Shown one piece after another: positions 1-8,532 of a DNA stretch of 39,357 nt (within the stretch, counting starts at the first letter, position 1; every line of letters starts with the position of its first letter). This DNA is from Saprospiraceae bacterium (GTDB lineage Bacteria; Bacteroidota; Bacteroidia; Chitinophagales; Saprospiraceae), in the NCBI GenBank assembly GCA_026996805.1, contig JALWKB010000181.1, positions 1 to 39,357 of the forward strand. The letters run 5' to 3'. A model generated the notes under the pieces. That model saw nothing but the letters and a program-made list of their open reading frames with translations, ran no database searches and was not told the DNA's origin. A program made the translations under genes and the position numbers.

Positions 1-2
1 GG

Positions 3-374
3 GAATTTCGGTATTATGTGATGCGTCGCAAGGGAACGGAGCGCGCGTTTACGGGGCAGTATTGGAATCACCACGCAGACGGTTGGTATGTCTGTGCGGC
101 TTGCGGGCTGCCGCTCTTCAGCTCCGTTGACAAGTTTGATTCGGGTACGGGCTGGCCGAGTTTTACGCGACCCGTGCGGGAGGATTATATCGGTACGGAG
201 CGGGATACTTCTTATGGAATGTTGCGAACGGAAATACACTGCGCTCGTTGTGGAGGACATTTAGGACATGTGTTTGATGATGGGCCTCCGCCGACGGGCT
301 TGCGCTATTGCGTCAACTCCATCTCATTGCGGTTTGTGCCCAAGGAGAGGCAGCAAAAGAAACAGGGGCCATGA
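3..374 (+). CDS. msrB: Peptide-methionine (R)-S-oxide reductase, 5'-truncated by window edge
   Basis: Open frame runs from base 3 ([39 protein letters not shown]...[10 protein letters not shown]...[32 protein letters not shown]); CxxC pairs and the [14 protein letters not shown] motif are typical of MsrB. Confidence 0.95.
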   Translation, partial: EFRYYVMRRKGTERAFTGQYWNHHADGWYVCAACGLPLFSSVDKFDSGTGWPSFTRPVREDYIGTERDTSYGMLRTEIHCARCGGHLGHVFDDGPPPTGLRYCVNSISLRFVPKERQQKKQGP

Positions 375-889
375 GGGATAAAATGGTAGAGGCTCGCTTA
401 GACGAGCCGCAGGATCTCAATGCGGTGCGCGCGTTTCATCGGCTCTTTCGCATGCCGGTGTTGGAACGGCCGACGATACCATCGTCGGAGCGCTGTGCGC
501 TACGGGTGGCGCTGTTGGAGGAGGAGCTTGAAGAGCTCAAGCGCGCTATTGAGGCGCGGGATCTGGTAAGTATTGCCGATGCGCTGTGCGATTTGCAATA
601 CGTGTTGAGCGGAGCTGTGCTGGAATTCGGTTTAGGGGGGCTGTTTAAGGAGCTCTTCGACGAAGTGCAGTCATCCAATATGAGCAAGGCCTGTCGCACC
701 CTCGAAGAGGCACGAGCTACCGTGGAGCACTACCGCAAGGAGCGCGGGGTGGAGGCCATCATCCGCGAAGTGGACGGACAGTTTCTCGTCTATCGAAAGA
801 GCGACCACAAGGTGTTGAAATCGATCAATTATCGCCCAGCGAATCTGGAACGTATTCTCCAAGGGGCAAGTCGGGATAAATCTCAATAG
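371..889 (+). CDS. MazG-like / nucleoside triphosphate pyrophosphohydrolase family protein
   Basis: ATG at 371 overlaps the msrB stop (ATGA). Sequence has [41 protein letters not shown] (EExxE...D..D pattern of all-alpha NTP-PPases). Stop is TAG. Confidence 0.75.
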   Translation: MRDKMVEARLDEPQDLNAVRAFHRLFRMPVLERPTIPSSERCALRVALLEEELEELKRAIEARDLVSIADALCDLQYVLSGAVLEFGLGGLFKELFDEVQSSNMSKACRTLEEARATVEHYRKERGVEAIIREVDGQFLVYRKSDHKVLKSINYRPANLERILQGASRDKSQ

Positions 890-1352
890 TCTTTTCGAAA
901 GTAAAGGGGAAGGAATCAATCTGGTCGGAGCCGTCCCAGATGACCAGCCCTACGCCTTTGCCGCGCAGGTGGAATGTATCGTTGTACTTGCGGTTGAGGA
1001 GGAGGTTGCGCACGCGCACATCTTTGAAAAAGTGACGCGTATTGAGGAAGGCGATGTAGGGCACTTCAAATTTTTTGTACGGTCCGAAGGTGGTGGTAAA
1101 CTTATACCCCATGTTGACATTGGTGATGGAGTCGTCGTTGACGTAGAGGATCATATCGTGGCCGATGTGCTTGCCGGATTTGTTGCTGGCATTGGCGTAC
1201 CAGATGAGCCCTTCGATGATGATGTTGTCGTGATCGACCTTGACGACTTGGGAATCGGATTCGCCCATGACGTAAAAACCGCGGTTGTCACGACAGCCCC
1301 ACAGCATGGCAATGCCGACCATCCACAGGAGGAAGAAGCGTTGTGCAATCAT
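825..1352 (-). CDS. Putative lipoprotein of unknown function
   Basis: Chosen start MIAQRFFLLWMVGIAMLWGC resembles a lipoprotein signal peptide with lipobox LWGC. 3' end overlaps the convergent upstream gene by 65 bp. Confidence 0.6.
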   Translation of the reverse strand: MIAQRFFLLWMVGIAMLWGCRDNRGFYVMGESDSQVVKVDHDNIIIEGLIWYANASNKSGKHIGHDMILYVNDDSITNVNMGYKFTTTFGPYKKFEVPYIAFLNTRHFFKDVRVRNLLLNRKYNDTFHLRGKGVGLVIWDGSDQIDSFPFTFEKTIEIYPDLPLGEYVPDSLGDN

Positions 1353-1380
1353 ATACCCACGGGATTGTCTAAGCGGTGGG

Positions 1381-1388
1381 CAAAGATA
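1381..1388 (-). promoter_or_regulatory. Candidate Bacteroidota -7 element TATCTTTG for the lipoprotein gene
   Basis: Plus-strand caaagata is the reverse complement of TATCTTTG, a full match to TAnnTTTG, 29 nt upstream of the 1352 start. No clear -33 TTG seen. Confidence 0.45.
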
Positions 1389-1418
1389 CAAAAAACCCCG
1401 CCGCACAGGCGACGGGGT
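1389..1418 (-). terminator. Rho-independent terminator (minus strand)
   Basis: Minus strand reads ACCCCGTCGC-CTGT-GCGGCGGGGT followed by TTTTT: 10-bp GC-rich stem (one G-T wobble), 4-nt loop and T tract. Confidence 0.75.
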
Positions 1419-1426
1419 CTGTCGAA

Positions 1427-1528
1427 TTAATACTTCTTGGTCAGTGGCACATTGGGTGCATGGACGGTAAAGCTGCGTTGAAACTTGCGTTTGAGCATGG
1501 TCTTAGCAATTTTTTGGTTGATGATCAT
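1427..1528 (-). CDS. Possible 33-aa basic small protein (or body of a small RNA)
   Basis: Minus-strand ORF MIINQKIAKTMLKRKFQRSFTVHAPNVPLTKKY* ends just before the strong minus-strand terminator. Its ATG overlaps the stop of the 61-aa ORF 1525..1710 (ATGA). Not in the supplied ORF list because of its length. Confidence 0.3.
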   Translation of the reverse strand: MIINQKIAKTMLKRKFQRSFTVHAPNVPLTKKY

Positions 1529-1865
1529 GGCACCAGTTTTTTGAAGTCCTCCCCATTAACGCAATACTGTTGTGGTTGTTTGAAATTTGGGCCATATTTT
1601 TTGTAATTTATCTCACAATCTCCCTTGGAAGCTAAAATATTTAATGATTTTGGCGAAAAAATGAGTAAAACATGTAGGTTATCGCGGATTTTATGCAATA
1701 GTTCATGCATTTTCCACGGTTTTTGTATTGTTTTGGGTATATATAGTCATTTTGCATATGTGTATTGCACTATATGTGAGTATGTTATGAGTTATATTAA
1801 TGAAAAACATTATGTGTAAATATGGACAGGTGTTTGAGTGGATTGCTTGGGGAAGTTGGGGCGAC

Positions 1866-2306
1866 TTATGTTTCTTGTGGTCGGCGTTCGATGATCATGG
1901 TGCTGAGGCGGGCGATGGCGATGGCGCGCTCGTCTTGATCGCGGATTTTGATGTGCCAGTGGTGGAGGCGTCGGCCGAGGCGCAGAGGTGTAGCGCGTCC
2001 CATGACCCAGCCGGCACGTACGGATCGCAGGTGGCTGATGTTGAGTTCGATGCCCACGGGTTGTTGGCGTGTCATGTCGTCGACGCACAGCACGGAGGCC
2101 ACGCTGCCGATGGTTTCGGCGAGAGCTGCCGAGGCACCGCCGTGCAGAATGCCCGCCGGCTGACGCGTGCGATGATCGACAGGCATGCGCGCCTCCAGAT
2201 AATCATCACCCACCTCGGTAAAGACAATGCCCAAGGCTTCGACGAGGGTGCCGTGTCCCAACTGGTTGAGGATTTCGACATCGACGGGAGTTTTCCAGAT
2301 ACCCAT
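1866..2306 (-). CDS. PaaI/YdiI-type hotdog-fold thioesterase
   Basis: GHGTLVEALGIVFTEVGDDYLEARMPVDHRTRQPAGILHGGASAALAETIGSVAS matches the hotdog thioesterase HGG/ALAET pattern. Confidence 0.85.
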   Translation of the reverse strand: MGIWKTPVDVEILNQLGHGTLVEALGIVFTEVGDDYLEARMPVDHRTRQPAGILHGGASAALAETIGSVASVLCVDDMTRQQPVGIELNISHLRSVRAGWVMGRATPLRLGRRLHHWHIKIRDQDERAIAIARLSTMIIERRPQET

Positions 2307-2415
2307 ACGCGCAATGTTTTACGAAGCGTTACACTTTGAGAGTATTGCTATCGAGGGATAGATGTGTTATACACCGGTCGGTCATTGGATTTTTGGTAGA
2401 TAAATCTACGGTTTT

Positions 2416-2763
2416 ATGCGCGTAAAAATATATCACAATCCGCGATGTGCGACGAGTCGCAAGGTATTGCAGGCCTTGAAGGAGCACGGTGTGGAGCTCG
2501 AAGTTGTTGAGTATCTGAAGCATCCACCGACGCCGGAGGAGTTGCGCGAGATCATGCAAAAGGGCAATTTGAAGGTGCAAGACCTCTTGCGCAAGCGCGA
2601 CAAGGTATACAAGGAGAAGTTTGCCGATGCTGAGCTTTCGGATGACGAGTGGTTGGAGGCGATTCAGCAGTATCCGTCGATCCTGGAGCGCCCGTTATGC
2701 GTCAGCGATACGCATGCGGCTGTGTGCAGGCCGCCGGATCGCTATCGCGAATTTATCGGATAA
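2416..2763 (+). CDS. arsC: ArsC-family (glutaredoxin-type) arsenate reductase-like protein
   Basis: MRVKIYHNPRCATSRKVLQALKEHG...EYLKHPPTPEEL...LLRKRDKVYKE...PSILERPL: ArsC/YffB signature including single CxxS (CATS). Confidence 0.88.
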   Translation: MRVKIYHNPRCATSRKVLQALKEHGVELEVVEYLKHPPTPEELREIMQKGNLKVQDLLRKRDKVYKEKFADAELSDDEWLEAIQQYPSILERPLCVSDTHAAVCRPPDRYREFIG

Positions 2764-3700
2764 AATCGCGGGCCATCGTGCGATGGATGTGTTCGATGTA
2801 GGAGGAGATGCGGCTGTGGTGTAGTGGATGGAAGACGCTCCAGTGGTTTTGGCGGAAAAACCAGGTCCACTGGCGTTTGGCGTAGCGCCGCGTTTGCCTT
2901 TTGATCTGTTCGACTGTCGTGGTCCAATCGATGTTTCCTGCGAGGTATTGGAAGAGCTCTCTATAGCCGACGGTTTGGAGAGCTGGCAGATGACGATGGG
3001 GGAAGAGCGTACGGGCTTCTTCCATCCATCCGCGTGCGAGCATGTCGTCGACGCGGGCGTCGATGCGTCGGTAGAGTTCGTCTCTGGGACGCATGAGCAA
3101 GATGTAGAGGGTGTGGAAGTGGCGTGGGGAGGGTTGGCCTTGTCGAAAGGATGAAAATGGCATGCCCGTCTGTCGGATTACTTCAAGGGCGCGGCTGATG
3201 CGTCGGGGGTTGTGTTTGTCGACGCGGCGGTAGTATTCGGGGTCTTTCGTTTTCAGCTCTTCCAGCAAGTACGTTATCCCGTATTGTGCAAGGTCATTTA
3301 AGACGCTCTGGCGCACCTCGGCGGTCACTGCTGGCATGGGGTCGAGGCCATGGCAAAGGGCATCGATGTACAATCCTGTACCTCCGACCAAGAGGGCGAT
3401 GCTGTGCTCTTCGAAGATGCGATGGAGGACCTCTTCGGCCTCGCGAGCAAATTGACCGGCGCTGTACGGCGTATCGATATCGATATGATTGATAAAATAG
3501 TGGGGCACTTCGCGGAGCATATAGGCAGGGGGTTTGGCCGTGCCGATGTCCATCTGGCGGTAGATTTGACGGCTGTCGGCCGAGAGAATGGGGGCATCGT
3601 AGCGTTTGGCCAACTGGTAGGCGAGCTCCGTCTTCCCCACGGCTGTCGGGCCTGCCAAGACGATGAGCAATCGGTCGTGGGTAGGTATGGCCAAGGCCAT
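2753..3700 (-). CDS. miaA: tRNA dimethylallyltransferase
   Basis: LIVLAGPTAVGKTELAYQLAKRYDAPILSADSRQIYRQMDIGTAKP...HNPRRISRALEV...RQTRRYAKRQWTWFF; canonical MiaA motifs. Overlaps the arsC 3' end by 11 bp. Confidence 0.97.
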   Translation of the reverse strand: MALAIPTHDRLLIVLAGPTAVGKTELAYQLAKRYDAPILSADSRQIYRQMDIGTAKPPAYMLREVPHYFINHIDIDTPYSAGQFAREAEEVLHRIFEEHSIALLVGGTGLYIDALCHGLDPMPAVTAEVRQSVLNDLAQYGITYLLEELKTKDPEYYRRVDKHNPRRISRALEVIRQTGMPFSSFRQGQPSPRHFHTLYILLMRPRDELYRRIDARVDDMLARGWMEEARTLFPHRHLPALQTVGYRELFQYLAGNIDWTTTVEQIKRQTRRYAKRQWTWFFRQNHWSVFHPLHHSRISSYIEHIHRTMARDFIR

Positions 3701-3712
3701 GGGATGTTACAA

Positions 3713-6616
3713 CTATTTTACGATAAAACGCTTGACATGTCTCTGGCCGTCTGATAGATAGCCCACTAAGAAATACACACCTGAGGGAAGCTGTCGGATG
3801 TCTATGGTGTGGACGGGCAGTTTTGGCGCTTGGGTGGAGTAGACCGTTTTTCCGAAAAGGTCGACCAGCTGCAGCGTGCGTAGGGCTGGACTTTGTCGGG
3901 TATGTACGATGATGGATTCCGACGTTTGAGTGGAGCTGAGGGGAGAAGGTCGGGATGTGGGCTCTTGTGTGGTGGTAGTGGTGCGGTAGATACGGAGGCC
4001 AAACCACGGAGTGTGGACGGTGCGCTGATCGATGAGGAGGTAGAATCCCTCTCCGCCTTCGGGATAGAAGGTAAAACTGTCGCGGTGAAGGCCGAGAGTA
4101 TCGAGGGGAAACACTACTACTGAGTCGGATTGGATGCGGAGTCGTAGGATGACTCGTGCGGGGCGGTTGAGGGTGGGGGGCTTCCCCCATTGGCTGTGTA
4201 CGGTGTGGCTGCCGTCCCATTGCATGTCGGTGTTTTGGGTGTTGGTCGTGATGCATAGTAAGGCGCGGTGGGCAGTACTCAGGGATTGGCCGTCTGTGGA
4301 GAGGAGGGAGAGCAGGGTAAAATCGTCGAGGGAGACAATTTCCAGTACTGCGCTGTCTGGGGGCGAGTGCCACGGCTGGTCGCCGGCAAAGGTTTCGAAT
4401 CGTTTGCTGACGATGGCAAAGTGTCCGCCGGTGGGGTCCCAGTGGATGTGTTGGGAGTGGTCCCAAAAGGCGCCATTGCGGACGGTGTGCGCGGGTATCG
4501 AGCTGCTGTCGGCATCGAAGCGCTCGATGACGATGGGCTGTCGGCTGCCGTGCCGACGGTCGTAGGGCAAATAGAGCTCCCACGAAGGGGCGTCGTCGAG
4601 CAGTGGGAGCCGATAGATGAAGGCGCTATCGTAGCGGATGCGCAGTTTTTGAGGGCTTTCGGCGATGAGGCCGTTGCGGTAGGCGTAGGCGAAGAGGGGC
4701 ATTTGCGCCATCACTGCGGTATTGCGGTGTAGTGAAAACCAATTGTCGACGAAGTCGGTAGTCCAGTCGGGAGGATCGCCCCCGATGTAGTCGAACCACA
4801 TGATTCCGTCGACACCGTGGAGGGCGCTGTACGCAGTGAGGAGGGGCAGCATTTCGGCTTGGTAGACGTTGGGGGCACAGTGGTTGTACTCGCTGATGGT
4901 GTAGGGCTTATCGGCCATGGCCAGTCCGCTAAACACATATTGCAAGGTGCCGTAGCCGGTATCGCGGTACATGGGCCTGTTGTCGATGCGCCAGTCCCAA
5001 GGGTCCCAAGGGATATTGGGAAACTCGGGGTGGTCCCAGTAGGCGTGGTCGTCGATGTAATCGAGATCTTGCTGGCTCCACGTTTCAAACAGGCCGTGGA
5101 GGCCGTTGGTACCCGTGATGGGGGCACGGACTTTGAGGCTGTCTTTGAGGTAGTGGTACATCTCCTGATAGTACTGCCGTTGGAGCTGTAGGTAGAAGGC
5201 GCCCATGTCGATGGTGCGCGCTTCGGTAAAGGTGTGGCGTTCGTCGTAGCGGATACGTCGGATGTTTTTGTCTTCGAGGCGCTCGTCGTCATGGAGTGCC
5301 GTTTGAGTTCGTGCGCGGATGCTTACGGAATCGATCCAGATCGTGCCGTGGGCATTGCCAAAGCTAAAGGTGATGCGTGCGCCGCCTTGGTTGTCTTCGT
5401 AGGGCCGAACTTGAAAAGTGTAGTGCTGCCACTGTGGGGTGAGCTGGACGACGCGGCCGCCGTACCAGTCGTAGGGAGGGTGGTCTTGCATGAGCGCCAC
5501 TTCGATGGTTTGCTTACGGTCGGAGCGCGCATAAAATTGTACGACGTAGGTCGAATCGCGGGACAGGCTGAGCTCGTATTGTACCCATTGGAGGTGCCAG
5601 GCTTCGGAGGAGGACTGGTCGATCTGGAGTTGGACGGCGTAGTTGCCTTCGTAAGCGGCGCTGGTAGGGGTGGGCGTAGCGCGGGCGCCGTTGTGTTGTT
5701 CGAGGTCCCAGCCTTCGAGGGGCGCGGCAGCTTCGAAGCGGCCGTTGGTGAGGAGCTCGCGTCCCCAGCCGGTCCCCTGTCCCTGCCAGGCTGCTCGGAG
5801 GGCGGCGTCGGTGCCGTATTTGGTGTGGAGAAAGGCGTTCCACAGACTGTCGAGCATGCGGCTGTGATAGCGCGTCAAAATTCCCCCTTGGCTAAACGGG
5901 CGCAGAGCGTTGTACCGCCAGTACTGGTAGATGGAGTTTTCGTTGGTGATTTCGACCATAGCTACGGCGGGATCGGTTGCAAGGGAGAGCCCTGTGTAGG
6001 GATTGGTAGCGGTCAGCAGTTTGCGGGCGTATTCCTTTTGCAGAAAGATTGCCCGCGGATCAAACATCGTATAGCACTTCGGGCCTGCCAGCGAATCGGC
6101 GTACGGCATGCCGTCGGCGGGGCGAAACTCGCGCGACACGTGCAGGTTGACATTGGCGTAAATACCCTTGCGCTTGAGCTGGGCGATAAAATAGTGCAGC
6201 CGGTCGAGCATTTGGGGATTGAGCTGGCGGGTGTTGTGCTTGCGGTCCATGAAGATGTTACCTTGACTCGATGTCCAATTGTTGTCCATGTGGTGTAGGC
6301 GCACGAGGTTGATGCCCATCTTATGCAGGCGCGCGGCGATGGCGGGGGCGAGCTGTTTGGGTGGAAAATTGGCCCCCGTCGTGAGGTTGACACCCCAGAA
6401 TCGAAAGGGCTGGCCTTCACGCAGGAAATGTGGTCCTTCGGCCGTGATAGGTCGATCCGCCGCCTCAGCAGTAAACACGGGCAGCCACGGGGATTCAACC
6501 GAATCGTAGGGCGGAAGCACAAAGGTGTATCCGTCGGAAAAGGATTGCGCAGCGGACGGTAGGTGTCCTCCAAGCAGGGCAAGACAGACAGCAGTAAGGG
6601 CGTAGTGCCATTTCAT
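3713..6616 (-). CDS. Secreted clan-A-like glycoside hydrolase (GH5-like) with inserted carbohydrate-binding domain and T9SS type A sorting tail
   Basis: Signal peptide MKWHYALTAVCLALLGGHLPSAAQ; TIM-barrel-like start with FRFWGVNL; candidate acid/base VEITNEN and nucleophile YTISEYN; CenC-like segment ELLTNGRFE...IWIDSVSI; C-terminus LPSGVYFLVGYLSDGQRHVKRFIVK typical of T9SS CTDs. Confidence 0.8.
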   Translation of the reverse strand: MKWHYALTAVCLALLGGHLPSAAQSFSDGYTFVLPPYDSVESPWLPVFTAEAADRPITAEGPHFLREGQPFRFWGVNLTTGANFPPKQLAPAIAARLHKMGINLVRLHHMDNNWTSSQGNIFMDRKHNTRQLNPQMLDRLHYFIAQLKRKGIYANVNLHVSREFRPADGMPYADSLAGPKCYTMFDPRAIFLQKEYARKLLTATNPYTGLSLATDPAVAMVEITNENSIYQYWRYNALRPFSQGGILTRYHSRMLDSLWNAFLHTKYGTDAALRAAWQGQGTGWGRELLTNGRFEAAAPLEGWDLEQHNGARATPTPTSAAYEGNYAVQLQIDQSSSEAWHLQWVQYELSLSRDSTYVVQFYARSDRKQTIEVALMQDHPPYDWYGGRVVQLTPQWQHYTFQVRPYEDNQGGARITFSFGNAHGTIWIDSVSIRARTQTALHDDERLEDKNIRRIRYDERHTFTEARTIDMGAFYLQLQRQYYQEMYHYLKDSLKVRAPITGTNGLHGLFETWSQQDLDYIDDHAYWDHPEFPNIPWDPWDWRIDNRPMYRDTGYGTLQYVFSGLAMADKPYTISEYNHCAPNVYQAEMLPLLTAYSALHGVDGIMWFDYIGGDPPDWTTDFVDNWFSLHRNTAVMAQMPLFAYAYRNGLIAESPQKLRIRYDSAFIYRLPLLDDAPSWELYLPYDRRHGSRQPIVIERFDADSSSIPAHTVRNGAFWDHSQHIHWDPTGGHFAIVSKRFETFAGDQPWHSPPDSAVLEIVSLDDFTLLSLLSTDGQSLSTAHRALLCITTNTQNTDMQWDGSHTVHSQWGKPPTLNRPARVILRLRIQSDSVVVFPLDTLGLHRDSFTFYPEGGEGFYLLIDQRTVHTPWFGLRIYRTTTTTQEPTSRPSPLSSTQTSESIIVHTRQSPALRTLQLVDLFGKTVYSTQAPKLPVHTIDIRQLPSGVYFLVGYLSDGQRHVKRFIVK

Positions 6617-6672
6617 ACAGAAAATCATTTTGGATGAGCAATCAATGCAGAGACGATTGTGCAGAAATCAAA

Positions 6673-6680
6673 CAAAGATA
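6673..6680 (-). promoter_or_regulatory. Candidate -7 element TATCTTTG for the glycoside hydrolase gene
   Basis: Plus-strand caaagata is the reverse complement of TATCTTTG (TAnnTTTG), upstream of the 6616 start. Confidence 0.45.
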
Positions 6681-6700
6681 CGCATAAAGCAAAAACACTC

Positions 6701-6708
6701 TACTTTTG
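6701..6708 (+). promoter_or_regulatory. Candidate -7 element TACTTTTG for the pRiA4b-like gene
   Basis: TACTTTTG matches TAnnTTTG and lies 17 nt upstream of the ATG at 6726. Confidence 0.45.
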
Positions 6709-6725
6709 CAGTTAAATCGTCGGGG

Positions 6726-7292
6726 ATGAACTTCATCATTGAGGTAGCGTTGGTGGGTGTAGAGCCGCTGCGGATATGGCGAAAGCTCTCTGTCTCGACG
6801 GAGTTGAGTTTTGAAGAGCTGCATTTAGTCATACAGGCGGCTTTTGGCTGGGAAAATCGGCATTTGTACGCCTTTTGTGAGCGCAGCTTGGAGGATCTCA
6901 TTACCATCAACTCGCCCAACGACGAAGATGCCCCGGTGACGGCCGATTGGGTGCCGATCGACAAGCTGTTTATCAATTTGTACAACAAGCGCGAATTTCT
7001 CCAGCGCGAGGCCGTCTTGCGCTACATCTATGATTACGGCGACCATTGGGAGCACATCATCACCGTGCAGGATGTGGAATACCGACCGTCTTCGATGTTG
7101 GAATTACTCGATGGGGAGGGCGATTGTCCGCCCGAGGAGATCGGCGGTGTGGAGAGCTATATGAAATGGTTGCAACATCGCAGCGGTGGGGAAGTGTCGG
7201 AAAGCGACTTCCAGCCCGTGGTGTTTGATCGGGAGCGCATCCAACGACGGCTTCGACAATTGGAAAGGGATTTTATAGCGCATTGGCAGTAA
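6726..7292 (+). CDS. Plasmid pRiA4b ORF-3-like family protein (PF07929-like)
   Basis: [50 protein letters not shown]...[15 protein letters not shown]...[18 protein letters not shown]; characteristic pRiA4b ORF-3 motifs. Confidence 0.9.
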   Translation: MNFIIEVALVGVEPLRIWRKLSVSTELSFEELHLVIQAAFGWENRHLYAFCERSLEDLITINSPNDEDAPVTADWVPIDKLFINLYNKREFLQREAVLRYIYDYGDHWEHIITVQDVEYRPSSMLELLDGEGDCPPEEIGGVESYMKWLQHRSGGEVSESDFQPVVFDRERIQRRLRQLERDFIAHWQ

Positions 7293-7296
7293 ACGG

Positions 7297-8433
7297 ATGA
7301 CCATGCAGGTAGAGGAATTGCGAATGATTGAGCAGGCGGCGGCAGATTTTGCGCGCACAGCCATTGCTCCGCACGTACGCGATTGGGACGAGCGACAGCA
7401 TTTTCCGAGGGAACTCTTCGAAGCGCTCGGCGAGATTGGCTTTATGGGGGTGCTCGTGCCCGAGGAGTACGGCGGGGCTGGCCTTGGCTATCAGGAGTAC
7501 GTCAGCATCATCGATGTGCTCTCGCGCACTGATCCTTCCATAGGGCTTTCCGTTGCGGCGCACAACTCCCTGTGCACCAACCACATTTTCGAATTTGGCA
7601 GCGAAGAGCAAAAGCGGCGCTACCTGCCGGGCCTTGCTTCGGGCAAGTGGCTCGGTGCTTGGGCACTCACCGAACCCGGCACGGGCAGTGATGCCATGCG
7701 CATGCGGTGTGTGGCCGTGCGCGAGGGCGATTACTACCGTATCGACGGGGTTAAAAATTTTATCACGCACGGCATTTCGGCCGATGTCTATGTAGTCGTA
7801 GCCCGCACCGGTGAGCTGCACGACAAGCACGGCATCAGCGCTTTTATCGTCGAGAAGGGCACGCCCGGGCTCATCCCGGGCAAGAAAGAAGACAAGCTCG
7901 GCATGCGTGCAAGCGAAACGGCGCAAGTGCTCTTCGAAGGCTGTAAAGTGCCGGCCGAAAACCGCATTGGCGAAGAGGGGATGGGGTTTATACAGGCCAT
8001 GAAGGTGCTCGACGGCGGGCGCATCTCCATTGCGGCCCTGGCCCTCGGCATCGCCAAGGGGGCCTATGAGGCCTCGGTGCAGTACGCTCAAGAACGCGAA
8101 CAATTTGGCCGCCCCATCATCGACTTTCAGGCAGTGTCCTTCAAGTTGGCGCGCATGGCCACCCTCATCGAAGCAGCCGAAGGCCTTATCCGCAAGGCGG
8201 CCCATCTCAAAAACAGCGGCCAACGCGTGACCCTCCACTCCGCCATGGCCAAATACTTCGCCTCCGAAATGGCCGTGCGCATCGCCGAAGACGCCGTCCA
8301 AATCCACGGGGGCTACGGCTATACCCGCGAATACCCCGTCGAAAAATTCTACCGCGACGCCAAGCTGTGCACCATCGGGGAAGGCACCTCCGAAATACAA
8401 AAACTCGTCATCTCCAGGCAAATCCAGCGATAA
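7297..8433 (+). CDS. Acyl-CoA dehydrogenase
   Basis: [21 protein letters not shown]...[15 protein letters not shown]...ERIQ-type helical region...[44 protein letters not shown]. Confidence 0.97.
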   Translation: MTMQVEELRMIEQAAADFARTAIAPHVRDWDERQHFPRELFEALGEIGFMGVLVPEEYGGAGLGYQEYVSIIDVLSRTDPSIGLSVAAHNSLCTNHIFEFGSEEQKRRYLPGLASGKWLGAWALTEPGTGSDAMRMRCVAVREGDYYRIDGVKNFITHGISADVYVVVARTGELHDKHGISAFIVEKGTPGLIPGKKEDKLGMRASETAQVLFEGCKVPAENRIGEEGMGFIQAMKVLDGGRISIAALALGIAKGAYEASVQYAQEREQFGRPIIDFQAVSFKLARMATLIEAAEGLIRKAAHLKNSGQRVTLHSAMAKYFASEMAVRIAEDAVQIHGGYGYTREYPVEKFYRDAKLCTIGEGTSEIQKLVISRQIQR

Positions 8434-8532
8434 GCTGCCACTGCGATGCTGCGCACGCGTGGATGAACATATCTCCGCCTCAGGCGTATACTCTTTCGTG
8501 TATGAAATCGTCCAACTACAGAAAGCACGACC

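Noticed and set aside
1824-1860. tRNA-Ser-like 5' segment GGACAGGTGTTTGAGTGG
   Set aside because: Resembles the 5' end of a tRNA-Ser, but the D-stem does not close well and there is no anticodon arm, T arm or matching 3' acceptor (CCTGTCC) nearby. Probably chance.
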